The notes beneath the pieces are model-generated. The model had not been told where the DNA came from and searched no databases. It worked only from the letters and a program-made list of their open reading frames with translations. Both the position numbers and the translations under genes were made by a program. This document shows positions 1 through 7,199 of a stretch of 64,000 nucleotides of DNA, one piece after another (position 1 is the stretch's first letter; every line of letters begins with the position of its first letter). The DNA is from Exiguobacterium alkaliphilum 12/1 (lineage in GTDB: Bacteria > Bacillota > Bacilli > Exiguobacteriales > Exiguobacteriaceae). The DNA lies in contig NZ_JJMW01000060.1 of NCBI RefSeq assembly GCF_000714435.1, positions 1-64,000 on the forward strand, read 5' to 3'.

Positions 1-30
1 CGCCTGAAACGTGACTTTTTCTACAATCTG

Positions 31-56
31 AACCGCCGAAGTTTCGGCGGTTTTTT
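31..56 (+). terminator. Rho-independent terminator of an upstream + strand gene
   Basis: A perfect stem AACCGCCGAA / TTCGGCGGTT is followed by a run of six T on the + strand. No T-run follows on the minus strand, so it ends a + transcript coming from outside the window. It touches the stop codon of the nitroreductase gene. Confidence 0.85.
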
Positions 57-804
57 AGTGCTTCAAATAACCTTGTGCCTTCAAGAAATCTTTGACGTCG
101 AGCCGAGTCGGCTTCGACAGCATCCGTCCCATCTGAGCAGTCCACGTGTCGTCCCGGCGATTCGCCCCCCGCGCCGCATAGTAGCCATGAATCGTCTCGT
201 CATAATGCGACAGTTGGCGCTTCAGCTCGTTCGGGTCGAGTTCATATGTATTCTCGTGATAGACGTGTTCGAACGGCAAGCGCGGCTTCTGGTCCTCGAC
301 GTGGTCTGGGACACCAACCGCGAGCCCGAAGAGCGGCAACACACGTTCCGGCAGGCCGAGCAATTCCTTCACCGCGAACATGTCGTTTCGAATGCCCCCG
401 ATGTAACAAATGCCGAGTCCCATCGACTCCGCAGCGACGACGGCGTTTTGTGAGGCGAGCGCCGCATCAATGACGGCGACGAGGAGCTTCTCATCCGTCT
501 CGAGCGTCCCGGTCACATCGGCGTCACGCATGTCTCCAATCACTTCATGGCGATACAAGTCGGCGCAAAAGACGAAGAAGTGCCCGTTGTCGGCGACGTA
601 GCTTTGGTTACCGGCAATCTCGGCGAGCCGTGCTTTCTTGTCCGAATCGGTCACACCGATGATGGAATAGGCTTGGATGAAGCTCGACGTCGAGGCACGT
701 TGGGCACTCTCGACGATGAGCCGAATTTGTTCTTCGGTCAAACGCTCGTCCGTGAAGGAGCGGACGGAGCGGTGGTTCAATAACGTTTCGATGACTTGGT
801 TCAT
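55..804 (-). CDS. NfsA/NfrA-type NADPH-dependent flavin nitroreductase
   Basis: A 249-residue FMN oxidoreductase of the NfsA/FRP group, expected to reduce nitroaromatics, quinones or FMN with NADPH in the cytoplasm. The N-terminus has the family signature RSVRSF (residues 13-18) and an early helix with QRAST(S)SF for FMN phosphate binding. The middle carries the glycine-rich GLGICYIGGIRND segment and the C-terminal part a basic loop typical of NfsA-like enzymes. Length matches the family (about 240-250). The ATG is preceded by a strong AAAGGGGGAAG ribosome binding site. In Bacillus the counterpart NfrA is stress-regulated by Spx, but no such control can be read here. It appears to be a single-gene unit. 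Confidence 0.9.
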   Translation of the reverse strand: MNQVIETLLNHRSVRSFTDERLTEEQIRLIVESAQRASTSSFIQAYSIIGVTDSDKKARLAEIAGNQSYVADNGHFFVFCADLYRHEVIGDMRDADVTGTLETDEKLLVAVIDAALASQNAVVAAESMGLGICYIGGIRNDMFAVKELLGLPERVLPLFGLAVGVPDHVEDQKPRLPFEHVYHENTYELDPNELKRQLSHYDETIHGYYAARGANRRDDTWTAQMGRMLSKPTRLDVKDFLKAQGYLKH

Positions 805-865
805 GCAGCTTCCCCCTTTTGTCTAATCTTGACATAGCGGAACGTTCCCGACAATTTTAGAGACT

Positions 866-1552
866 TCACTCTACTTTCGAAATGATCCATGGTAACCATA
901 AGACAGGCTCCGTCCCCACATCTTCTTGATTGCTGTATGCGCAATACCGTTCCGCTTCTTCGAGCGTCGCAATAAAGCCATGGTCGTTCAACCGAAACGT
1001 GAATCGTTCGGCGAAGTCATGCTCTAGCCCATTACATAAGTATGAGTGGAACGTGCCGTACTCATACCCGAGCACTTCATAACCGAGAGGTCGTCCAAGC
1101 GGTTCGTCGTGTTCGTGTCGCAAAATGAACCGCTCGACGCCGTACTGCTCGGGATGGTCCCCAACTTGTCCTTCTGCTAAAAAGTCCGCGACATAGGATA
1201 CAGGCAGTTTCAGCTCGATGATGTCGAGTTCGATGTGGGTGAAGAAGCGGTCCCGAAACGTCTTGGCGAGTTCAATCGTCTGAAACGTTTGGGGATATCC
1301 GAGTTCTCCACTCTCGTGAAACACCTCCACCCATTCCATGAGCAGGAGGAAGTCTTCCTCGCTGAGTCGCAATCGTTCTCGATACGCCTCCTTACGACGT
1401 TTCGATGTCCCCCAAAGTACATCAAGCGTGGGGTGTTGCTCACAAATGCATGCACTCGCTGACTGCACGAACTCCGGAATCCGTTGCTCGTCCATATAGT
1501 CGGCTCGCTCAGTTCGTTCAATCAGTAAGTAACCTCCACTTCGTACATTCAT
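866..1552 (-). CDS. Hypothetical protein, 228 aa
   Basis: I do not recognise this protein. It is acidic, has no signal peptide or membrane segment and looks like a soluble alpha/beta protein. The N-terminal half is rich in charged helices (residues 20-90, with Cys-containing SACICEQH), and the C-terminal half contains a patterned beta region with GYEVLGYEYGTFHSYLCNGLE and a tryptophan-rich end. Codon usage resembles its neighbours. The first ATG (AAGGCGGTG upstream) is used; an internal ATG at residue 20 has a poorer ribosome binding site. It lies between the katA terminator and the nitroreductase gene and may be monocistronic. Confidence 0.7.
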   Translation of the reverse strand: MNVRSGGYLLIERTERADYMDEQRIPEFVQSASACICEQHPTLDVLWGTSKRRKEAYRERLRLSEEDFLLLMEWVEVFHESGELGYPQTFQTIELAKTFRDRFFTHIELDIIELKLPVSYVADFLAEGQVGDHPEQYGVERFILRHEHDEPLGRPLGYEVLGYEYGTFHSYLCNGLEHDFAERFTFRLNDHGFIATLEEAERYCAYSNQEDVGTEPVLWLPWIISKVE

Positions 1553-1579
1553 CTCGACACCGCCTTCTCTAGTATACGC

Positions 1580-1612
1580 AAAAAAAGCAGAGTGGCGTTT
1601 TCTCCACTCTGC
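1580..1612 (-). terminator. Terminator of katA
   Basis: Stem GCAGAGTGG / CCACTCTGC with an eight-base loop, followed by seven U on the minus strand, eight bases past the catalase stop codon. Confidence 0.9.
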
Positions 1613-1620
1613 TTACGTGC

Positions 1621-3090
1621 TTATTCTGTCACTTGGCTCAAGAACGGTGTGATATCGACGTTCAACTCTTTCGAGAGACGCTCGCCGAGGTCACGGTCGG
1701 CCCGGTAGAAGTTGCAAATCAAGAGAAGGACGGTCTTCTCGTGACGGACTTCTTTGATGTGGGCGACGAGGTTACGGACGAGGCCATCTTTCTCTTCTTG
1801 CGAGTAACGACGGTACACTTCGCCTGCTTGACCGAAGTCGTTCGTCTTCTCAATCTTTTGACGACCGGCTACGCCATTGAGCGGTTGCTCCTGTTCAATA
1901 TACGCAGCATCCGGTCGCGGTGTGTCTTCATAACGGTTCGGTTCATAGTTCACAGTGCTCGTCTGTTGCTTGAACGGCATCGCCCCATCACGCTGGTTGT
2001 TCGACACTTGGGCGAACGGGCAGTTGATCGGGAGTTGGAGATAGTTCGCGCCGATGCGGTACCGTTGCGTGTCCGAATACGAGAAGAGACGCCCTTGAAG
2101 CATCTTATCTTCAGACGGTTGAATCCCTGGGACGAGAACGCCCGGGTTAAAGCCGACCGATTCCGTCTCAGCAAAGTAGTTGTCGACGTTTTTGTTCAAT
2201 GTCATCGTTCCGACGAGTTGATACGGGATGACGTCTTCGAACCAATCTTTTGTCGCGTCGAGCGGATCGAAGTCGAAGTTGTCCATATCGGCCGGGTCGA
2301 GGATTTGGACGTAAAGATCCCACTCTGGGAAGTCGCCTTCTTCGATGGCGTTGAACAAGTCGCGTGTCGCGTGGTTGAAGTCCTCGGCCTGTACTTTGGC
2401 CGCTTCTTCCATCGACAAGTTTTTAATCCCTTGTTTCGGAACCCAACGGAGTTTTATGTACACCGTGTTCCCGTATTCGTTGACCCATTTGAATGAGTGG
2501 ACCGATGAACCGCGCATATGACGGTATGAGGCCGGGATTCCTTCATCACTGAACAAGTGGATGAGCATGCTCGTCGATTCCGGCGTGAGCGACATGAAGT
2601 CGAAGAAACGGTCCGGGTCTTGTAGGTTCGTGCGTGGGTCCGGTTTGAGTGAGTGAATCACGTCTGGGAATTTGATAGCGTCACGGATAAAGAATACCGG
2701 CAAGTTGTTTCCGACGAAATCGTAGTTCCCTTCTTCCGTGTAAAACTTGACGGAGAATCCACGTGGGTCACGGAGCGTCTCCGGTGAGCCGAGACCATGG
2801 ATGACAGTCGAGAAGCGAGCGAAAACCGGTGTCTCTTGTCCTTCTTCCTGCAAAAATTTGGCTTTTGTATATCGTTTCATGCTATTTTTAACTTTGAAGA
2901 CACCGTGTGCTCCGGCACCACGGGCATGCACGACCCGCTCCGGCACGCGCTCACGGTCAAAGTGGGCGAGTTTTTCAATAAGTTGATAGTCTTCGAGAAG
3001 CGTCGGGCCACGGCGACCCGCAGTGATGGAGTTGGCGTTATCCCCGATCGGGACGCCTTGGTTAGTAGTTAGACGACGATGTTGATCCAT
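1621..3090 (-). CDS. katA: Monofunctional haem catalase
   Basis: Catalase of 489 residues that dismutates hydrogen peroxide in the cytoplasm. The distal haem histidine is seen at H55 in RVVHARGAGAHG, the essential asparagine in DFVGNN (about 128), and the proximal haem tyrosine at Y338 in RLFSYSDTQRYRIG. NADPH-binding and catalase-related C-terminal segments are present, and the length is typical of small-subunit clade 3 catalases such as Bacillus KatA and the Exiguobacterium enzyme. The ATG has GGAGG seven to eight bases upstream. A sigma-A-like promoter and two PerR/Fur-like boxes lie just upstream, so peroxide- or iron-responsive repression is likely. It is monocistronic, with its own terminator. 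Confidence 0.97.
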   Translation of the reverse strand: MDQHRRLTTNQGVPIGDNANSITAGRRGPTLLEDYQLIEKLAHFDRERVPERVVHARGAGAHGVFKVKNSMKRYTKAKFLQEEGQETPVFARFSTVIHGLGSPETLRDPRGFSVKFYTEEGNYDFVGNNLPVFFIRDAIKFPDVIHSLKPDPRTNLQDPDRFFDFMSLTPESTSMLIHLFSDEGIPASYRHMRGSSVHSFKWVNEYGNTVYIKLRWVPKQGIKNLSMEEAAKVQAEDFNHATRDLFNAIEEGDFPEWDLYVQILDPADMDNFDFDPLDATKDWFEDVIPYQLVGTMTLNKNVDNYFAETESVGFNPGVLVPGIQPSEDKMLQGRLFSYSDTQRYRIGANYLQLPINCPFAQVSNNQRDGAMPFKQQTSTVNYEPNRYEDTPRPDAAYIEQEQPLNGVAGRQKIEKTNDFGQAGEVYRRYSQEEKDGLVRNLVAHIKEVRHEKTVLLLICNFYRADRDLGERLSKELNVDITPFLSQVTE

Positions 3091-3105
3091 ATTATTGCCT
3101 CCTCT

Positions 3106-3120
3106 TTATAATCATTCTTA
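3106..3120 (-). promoter_or_regulatory. PerR-like box downstream of the katA promoter
   Basis: The + strand sequence TTATAATCATTCTTA matches the Bacillus PerR consensus TTATAATNATTATAA at all but two positions. It lies between the predicted transcription start and the ribosome binding site, where a bound repressor would block elongation or initiation. The regulator itself is not in the window. Confidence 0.65.
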
Positions 3121-3128
3121 CAAAACTA

Positions 3129-3157
3129 ATAATATAAAAAGATAATAATTATTACAA
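3129..3157 (-). promoter_or_regulatory. katA promoter with overlapping Fur/PerR-type box
   Basis: On the minus strand TTGTAA (3157-3152) and TATTAT (3134-3129) are separated by 17 bases. Between them, at 3140-3154, AGATAATAATTATTA matches the 7-1-7 Fur/PerR consensus TGATAATNATTATCA at 12 of 14 fixed positions. Two repressor-type boxes thus flank the start point. Confidence 0.65.
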
Positions 3158-3159
3158 AC

Positions 3160-3189
3160 AAAACAGCTCGACTTTAATCGAACTGTTTT
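3160..3189 (-). terminator. Terminator of the membrane protein gene
   Basis: Stem AACAG-TCGA / TCGA-CTGTT with one internal C/A mismatch, followed on the minus strand by TTTGTTTG. It separates the 201-residue membrane protein gene from the katA promoter. Confidence 0.6.
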
Positions 3190-3199
3190 GAAAGCGTTA

Positions 3200-3778
3200 T
3201 CAAACTCCGTTTTTCGTCTGTTCATTTCGGTGCATCTCGGTGACTAAAAACGCAGCCAAAATCCCACCGAGCGAGCCAGCAATGATGTCGACCATCGTAT
3301 CGTCGTTACCGTTCCCTTGCATCGTCGTGTTCAAGACGAGATCGGACGTGAATTCATACATCTCCCAAAGCGCCGCCCCTGCCATCGCGAAGACGACGAT
3401 ATAGACGAAGACGAAGCGCTTCGGCATCTCGAGCCGGATGTCGTCATCGAGCCGACTAAAGAAGTCATACCCGAGAAACGCGATAAATACTCCACTCAAT
3501 ACGTGGAGGAACGTGTCCCACCACCCGTTCGAATACAATCCGACGATCGAACCCAAATATTGTGAGGCGAACAGGAACAAGATATAGGCGACTTTCATTT
3601 TGGCGTCAAATTCGGTTTTGAACACTTTTTCTAATATGAACGGAATCAATCCAGACACGATGCCGGCAGCGGCGACGCTTGCGTCAAACCACGCCTCTTC
3701 AATCACCGAAGCGACGAGAATGATTGCCATGAACAACACAAAACCGAACTCTAGCATCCGTCCACGCGTCAGTTTCAT
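3200..3778 (-). CDS. DUF2238/YjdF-like small integral membrane protein
   Basis: An integral membrane protein with about five predicted hydrophobic helices. Its motif layout resembles the DUF2238 (YjdF) family: GWWDTFLHVLSG in the middle, a WEMYEF helix, and DDTMVDIIAGSLGG followed by the last transmembrane segment. Function is unknown. I place the start at the ATG at 3778 (192 residues) because AAGAAGGGA lies eight bases upstream; a GTG nine codons earlier has AAGGA directly adjoining it, too close to serve. It is a single gene with its own terminator and no functional link to its neighbours is visible. Confidence 0.75.
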   Translation of the reverse strand: MKLTRGRMLEFGFVLFMAIILVASVIEEAWFDASVAAAGIVSGLIPFILEKVFKTEFDAKMKVAYILFLFASQYLGSIVGLYSNGWWDTFLHVLSGVFIAFLGYDFFSRLDDDIRLEMPKRFVFVYIVVFAMAGAALWEMYEFTSDLVLNTTMQGNGNDDTMVDIIAGSLGGILAAFLVTEMHRNEQTKNGV

Positions 3779-3881
3779 CTCGAATCCCTTCTTTCTATCA
3801 TTCACTCCTTATCCGATTCCCGTTTTGACGTGAATCGCAACGATGCCTTCAAACAATTCACTCTTTTGTCGGATTGTACAC

Positions 3882-3911
3882 AAAAGGCCCCATCGCGTTC
3901 GCGATGGGGCC
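3882..3911 (-). terminator. Terminator of the yqeG-yqeM operon
   Basis: Perfect stem GGCCCCATCGCG / CGCGATGGGGCC with a three-base loop and a TTTTGTG tail on the minus strand, four bases past the yqeM stop. Confidence 0.92.
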
Positions 3912-3915
3912 AAGT

Positions 3916-4641
3916 TCATTTCTCGGCAACGAAGAAGATTCGTTCAGCGTTCGGTCCTGGCGCCTTGTCCGTGAAGTCGGCCGTGACCGACTTCACATGA
4001 AAGCCCGCACCGATGAGCCACTGCATGTATTGCCCCGGCTCATACGTCCGTTGCTCGTGCGTCTCTTCGACCCGCTCGTACGTCCCGTCCTCTAGGGCGA
4101 CGAAAAACGTCAAGTCGTGGACGACCGAGAGCGGGGCTTCGCCCGGGTCGGCGAACCAGATGTACGAACAGTCCTCTCCGTTCGACGCGTACGTCTTTTG
4201 GTTGAAGAGCGTCTGCATCTTGTTCGGCGAGTGGACGTCGAAGAGGAACGTGCCGCCCGGTTTGAGTTGCTCATAGACAGCTTCGAACGTATCGATGACG
4301 TCGGCCTCGTCCGCAAGATAGCAGAGCGAATCACACAGAATCGTCACGGCATCGACAGGACTCGGCAACTCGAGCTCGCGCATGTCTTGCTGCCAAAGCG
4401 GCAAAGCAACACCAGCTTCAAGCGCCTTCTCTTGGGCGACTTCAAGCATCGACTCCGACAAGTCGAGTCCGATCGCATCATAGTGTGCGGCAAGTTGAAT
4501 CGTCGCAGAACCCGTCCCGCATCCGACGTCGGCGAGCGATGCCCCGTCCGGCACGTGGCGTCGCACGAAGGCGACCCACTCTCCGTACGGTGCATCTTTC
4601 ATCAACTCATCGTATACGTAGGCGAACCCTTCGTACGCCAT
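3916..4641 (-). CDS. yqeM: Class I SAM-dependent methyltransferase (YqeM)
   Basis: A 241-residue Rossmann-fold methyltransferase. Motif I is visible as LADVGCGTGSAT (about 36-47), followed by the acidic motif II residue in AIGLDLSE and a motif IV-like VDAVTILCDSLCYL. The substrate is unknown. Position as the last gene of the yqeG-yqeH-aroE-yhbY-nadD-yqeK-rsfS-yqeM order, as in Bacillus, makes orthology to YqeM secure even though its biochemical role is not. The start ATG overlaps the rsfS stop codon by one base, so translation is probably coupled. A strong terminator follows directly, so comER is not part of this operon here. Confidence 0.9.
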   Translation of the reverse strand: MAYEGFAYVYDELMKDAPYGEWVAFVRRHVPDGASLADVGCGTGSATIQLAAHYDAIGLDLSESMLEVAQEKALEAGVALPLWQQDMRELELPSPVDAVTILCDSLCYLADEADVIDTFEAVYEQLKPGGTFLFDVHSPNKMQTLFNQKTYASNGEDCSYIWFADPGEAPLSVVHDLTFFVALEDGTYERVEETHEQRTYEPGQYMQWLIGAGFHVKSVTADFTDKAPGPNAERIFFVAEK

Positions 4642-4988
4642 TAGCCGACTTCCACTTCGACGTGCGGCGCGTCAGCCCAAAGTTTTTCGAGGTTGTAGTA
4701 GTCACGGTCGTCACGGTGGAAGATGTGGACGACGACGTTCTCGAGGTCAGCGAGCACCCAACGTGCCGTGTCCATTCCTTCGAACTTGTGGAGCGGGAGA
4801 TCGTTCTCGCCTGCGACGTCTTTGATTTCACGCGCGATTGCTTCGACTTGCTTCTCTGAGTTCCCGTGGCAGATGACGAAGTAATCCGCAATCGGCGAGA
4901 TGCCTTCCATGTCGAGGACGACGATTTCTTCGGCGCGCTTATCGTCGGCAGCCTTCACAATCAATTCAAGTTGTTCTTTTACAGTCAT
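4641..4988 (-). CDS. rsfS: Ribosomal silencing factor RsfS
   Basis: RsfS/Iojap family protein of 115 residues. It binds ribosomal protein uL14 and prevents joining of the ribosomal subunits, reducing translation in starvation. The family signature is visible: DMEGISPIADYFVICHGNSEKQVEAIAREI (26-55) and the C-terminal RWVLADLENVVVHIFHRDDRDYYNLEKLW. Length is typical. A GGAGG lies eight bases before the ATG. It sits between yqeK and yqeM as in other Bacillales; the next gene starts at its stop codon. Confidence 0.96.
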   Translation of the reverse strand: MTVKEQLELIVKAADDKRAEEIVVLDMEGISPIADYFVICHGNSEKQVEAIAREIKDVAGENDLPLHKFEGMDTARWVLADLENVVVHIFHRDDRDYYNLEKLWADAPHVEVEVG

Positions 4989-4998
4989 ATTGACCCTC

Positions 4999-5556
4999 CT
5001 AAGGTGTTTTCACAAAATCGTTATATGTCGCAATCGTCAGTGGGAAAATCCGCACCGACTTGTTCAATAGATGTTGAATCGATTGACGTAACGTCGCGAC
5101 GACAGCCAATTCGAGTGACTGCTCGGCGACGTCCCGCAACGCTTCAACGCCAGGATAACGCCGGTTCGGTTCAATCGCATCGGAAACGAAGATGACTTGG
5201 TCGAGGCGCGACATACCAGGGGAACCGGTCGTATGGTTCTTGATGGCGGAGACGACCGCTGCATCGAGGTCGTAGGCCCGGTCTAACAAGACCGCCCCGA
5301 CTGGCGCATGCAGGAGCTCGTCATCAAATTCGAGTAAAGCAAGGTCGAGCTGTTCGGCGCGGACGACTTGACGCATCTCGTCACGGTCCATATATTTCGC
5401 ATAATCATGTAACATCGCGGCCAGACGGGCCTGTTCGACGTTCACGCCATATGTCTTCGCCAAGTGTTCCGCCGTCTCGACGACACCGAGCGTATGAATG
5501 AACCGTTTCTCAGGCAACGTCTGTTCAATCAACGTTCTCGCTTGTTCATACGTCAT
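4999..5556 (-). CDS. yqeK: HD-domain bis(nucleosyl)-tetraphosphatase YqeK
   Basis: HD-superfamily metal-dependent phosphohydrolase. The YqeK family hydrolyses Ap4A symmetrically and so removes alarmone-like dinucleotides. The HD motif is in AAMLHDYAKYMD, with a downstream H in LLHAPVGAVLL and a later KNHTTGSPGMSRLDQVIFVSDAIEP carrying further metal-binding residues. The reading frame is open upstream to 5808, but the real start is the ATG at 5556: AAGGAG lies ten bases upstream and the earlier residues are an antisense-like arginine/serine string lying inside nadD. This gives 185 residues, the usual length. It overlaps the end of nadD by 11 bases. Confidence 0.93.
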   Translation of the reverse strand: MTYEQARTLIEQTLPEKRFIHTLGVVETAEHLAKTYGVNVEQARLAAMLHDYAKYMDRDEMRQVVRAEQLDLALLEFDDELLHAPVGAVLLDRAYDLDAAVVSAIKNHTTGSPGMSRLDQVIFVSDAIEPNRRYPGVEALRDVAEQSLELAVVATLRQSIQHLLNKSVRIFPLTIATYNDFVKTP

Positions 5557-6115
5557 ACAATCCATGCTCCTTGATATAAGTTTCCACTTCCGCCGGCACG
5601 AGATAGGTGATCGAACGATTCCGTTTCGCCCGCTCGCGGATATCGGTCGACGAGATTTCGAGTTGTGGCATGTCGATCGTCCGGACATCGGCCCGTCTCG
5701 GGATACGATAACGGCTCCCTGGGCGAGCGACGGCTCCGAACGTGACGAGCGTGATGAGCGTCTCGTAGTCATACCACTTCTCGAGCGCATCGAGCGAGTC
5801 GGCCCCAATCAAGAAATAGAACGCATCGTCCGGATAGCGCTCGCGCAACCGTCGCATCGTCTCCACCGTATAAGACGGCTCGGTCCGTTCGAACTCAATC
5901 AAATCGAGCTTGAACGCCGGGTTCGACGCGATCGCGCGTCGCGTCATCTCGATTCGGTCTTCCGCTTGACTGAACCCGGACTTATGGGGCGGGATGGCCG
6001 CCGGCAAAAACCAGACTTCGTCGAGTTCAAGCTGTTCACGCGCCTGCTCGGCAATCAACAAATGACCGAGGTGCGGCGGGTCGAACGTTCCTCCCATCAG
6101 TCCGATGCGGCTCAT
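5546..6115 (-). CDS. nadD: Nicotinate-nucleotide adenylyltransferase
   Basis: NadD transfers AMP from ATP to nicotinate mononucleotide in NAD synthesis. The nucleotidyltransferase motif GGTFDPPHLGHLL is at residues 8-20 and the C-terminal ISSTDIRER at about 155-163, both diagnostic. Length of 189 residues is normal. Its ATG overlaps the stop codon of yhbY (ATGA), so it is translated in coupling with it, and it runs into yqeK. Nothing unusual. Confidence 0.97.
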   Translation of the reverse strand: MSRIGLMGGTFDPPHLGHLLIAEQAREQLELDEVWFLPAAIPPHKSGFSQAEDRIEMTRRAIASNPAFKLDLIEFERTEPSYTVETMRRLRERYPDDAFYFLIGADSLDALEKWYDYETLITLVTFGAVARPGSRYRIPRRADVRTIDMPQLEISSTDIRERAKRNRSITYLVPAEVETYIKEHGLYDV

Positions 6116-6408
6116 GGGAGTTTGATTTGGCGGTTTTCTTTCTCTGTCGCCTGTTTGTACAAGACGATGACTTTGCCGATGACTTGAACGACTTCTGCCT
6201 TCGTCCCTTCCGCAAGCTCTCCAGCCACGTCTTTCGGCGTGTCGGCACAGTTTTGAAGCACTTGAACTTTCAACAACTCACGCTTCTCGAGCGCGTCACT
6301 GATATCTTTGCACATCGCTTCGCTGACACCATTTTTTCCGACTTGATAAATCGGCGAGAGGTGGTGTGCCTCTGCACGTAAAAAACGTTTTTGTTTACCT
6401 GATAACAT
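6112..6408 (-). CDS. yhbY: CRM-domain RNA-binding protein YhbY/YqeI
   Basis: A 98-residue single CRM domain protein associated with pre-50S ribosomes in bacteria. The conserved start LSGKQKRFLRAEAHHLSPIYQVGKNGVSE is at residues 2-30, and the GxxG-type loop and the C-terminal VIGKVIVLYK strand are present. It lies between aroE and nadD, the usual place. The stop overlaps the nadD start. The ATG follows GAGGAATAGAAAT with GGAGG nine to ten bases upstream. Confidence 0.95.
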   Translation of the reverse strand: MLSGKQKRFLRAEAHHLSPIYQVGKNGVSEAMCKDISDALEKRELLKVQVLQNCADTPKDVAGELAEGTKAEVVQVIGKVIVLYKQATEKENRQIKLP

Positions 6409-6413
6409 TATTT

Positions 6414-7199
6414 CTATTCCTCCAATAAGCTCTCAATTAACTTCATTCCAACAAATCGATCCGGTTTCACACCTGTCCAAAATTCAAACGCCAAAGCACC
6501 TTGTCCGACGAACATGGCTGTTCCGTTGACGATGATCGCCCCTTTTTTAGCGGCTTCTTTTAAAAACGGTGTGACGAGTGGACGATATATGATATCACAA
6601 ACGACCGTGTTTTGTCGTAACCCATTTAACGATTGCGGCGAATGCACCCCGTCCATCCCGACCGAAGTCGTCTGAATGATGACGTCGTATCGCGCGATGT
6701 CAACGTCTACAAAGGCTTTTGCTTCGATGCCGAACCGTTCGGCAAGACGCTCCGCCCGTTCCATCGTCCGGTTCGTGATGGTGACGTCACGGGTCGGTAG
6801 CGCACTGATAATCCCGCGCGCCGCACCACCTGCTCCGATGACGAGCACACGACCGGACCAGTCTGTCAGAGGAGACAGGGCGGCGACGAGACCGGCACCG
6901 TCCGTGTTCGTCCCAATCAATTTGCCGTCCCGCTTATACACCGTATTGACCGCACCGGCATCCGTAGCCGCCAAATCGAGTTCGTCAAGGTACGGGATGA
7001 CGGTTTCTTTATACGGAATCGTGACGTTGAAGCCGTCCCATTCGCCATCGCGCATCGCCTGAAACAATCCGCTCAAGTCTTCTTCGGCGACGTCGAGCGC
7101 CTCATAACGCCCGAAAAGCCCAGACGCCCTCAGCCACTGCTCGTGCAGGACGGGAGAGAGCGAATGAGCAATCGGGTGACCGATGACGGCCAGTCTCAT
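6414..7199 (-). CDS. aroE: Shikimate dehydrogenase (NADP+)
   Basis: AroE reduces 3-dehydroshikimate to shikimate in aromatic amino acid synthesis. The substrate-binding SLSP motif (HSLSPVLHEQW, residues 12-22), the catalytic lysine in NVTIPYKE, and the NADP Rossmann motif VIGAGGAARGI followed by NRTMERAE are all visible. At 261 residues it is slightly shorter than average but complete. The start overlaps the yqeH stop by four bases. Confidence 0.97.
   Translation of the reverse strand: MRLAVIGHPIAHSLSPVLHEQWLRASGLFGRYEALDVAEEDLSGLFQAMRDGEWDGFNVTIPYKETVIPYLDELDLAATDAGAVNTVYKRDGKLIGTNTDGAGLVAALSPLTDWSGRVLVIGAGGAARGIISALPTRDVTITNRTMERAERLAERFGIEAKAFVDVDIARYDVIIQTTSVGMDGVHSPQSLNGLRQNTVVCDIIYRPLVTPFLKEAAKKGAIIVNGTAMFVGQGALAFEFWTGVKPDRFVGMKLIESLLEE

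Noticed and set aside
835-850. GGAACGTTCC palindrome upstream of the nitroreductase gene as a LexA site
   Set aside because: It lacks the CGAAC...GTTCG spacing of the Bacillus LexA box and may be chance.
1633-2496. 287-codon + strand open frame
   Set aside because: It is antisense to katA, which is certain; no ribosome binding site or family resemblance.
5557-5808. Upstream extension of yqeK
   Set aside because: The added residues are Arg/Ser-rich, lie inside nadD and lack a ribosome binding site; the ATG at 5556 has AAGGAG.
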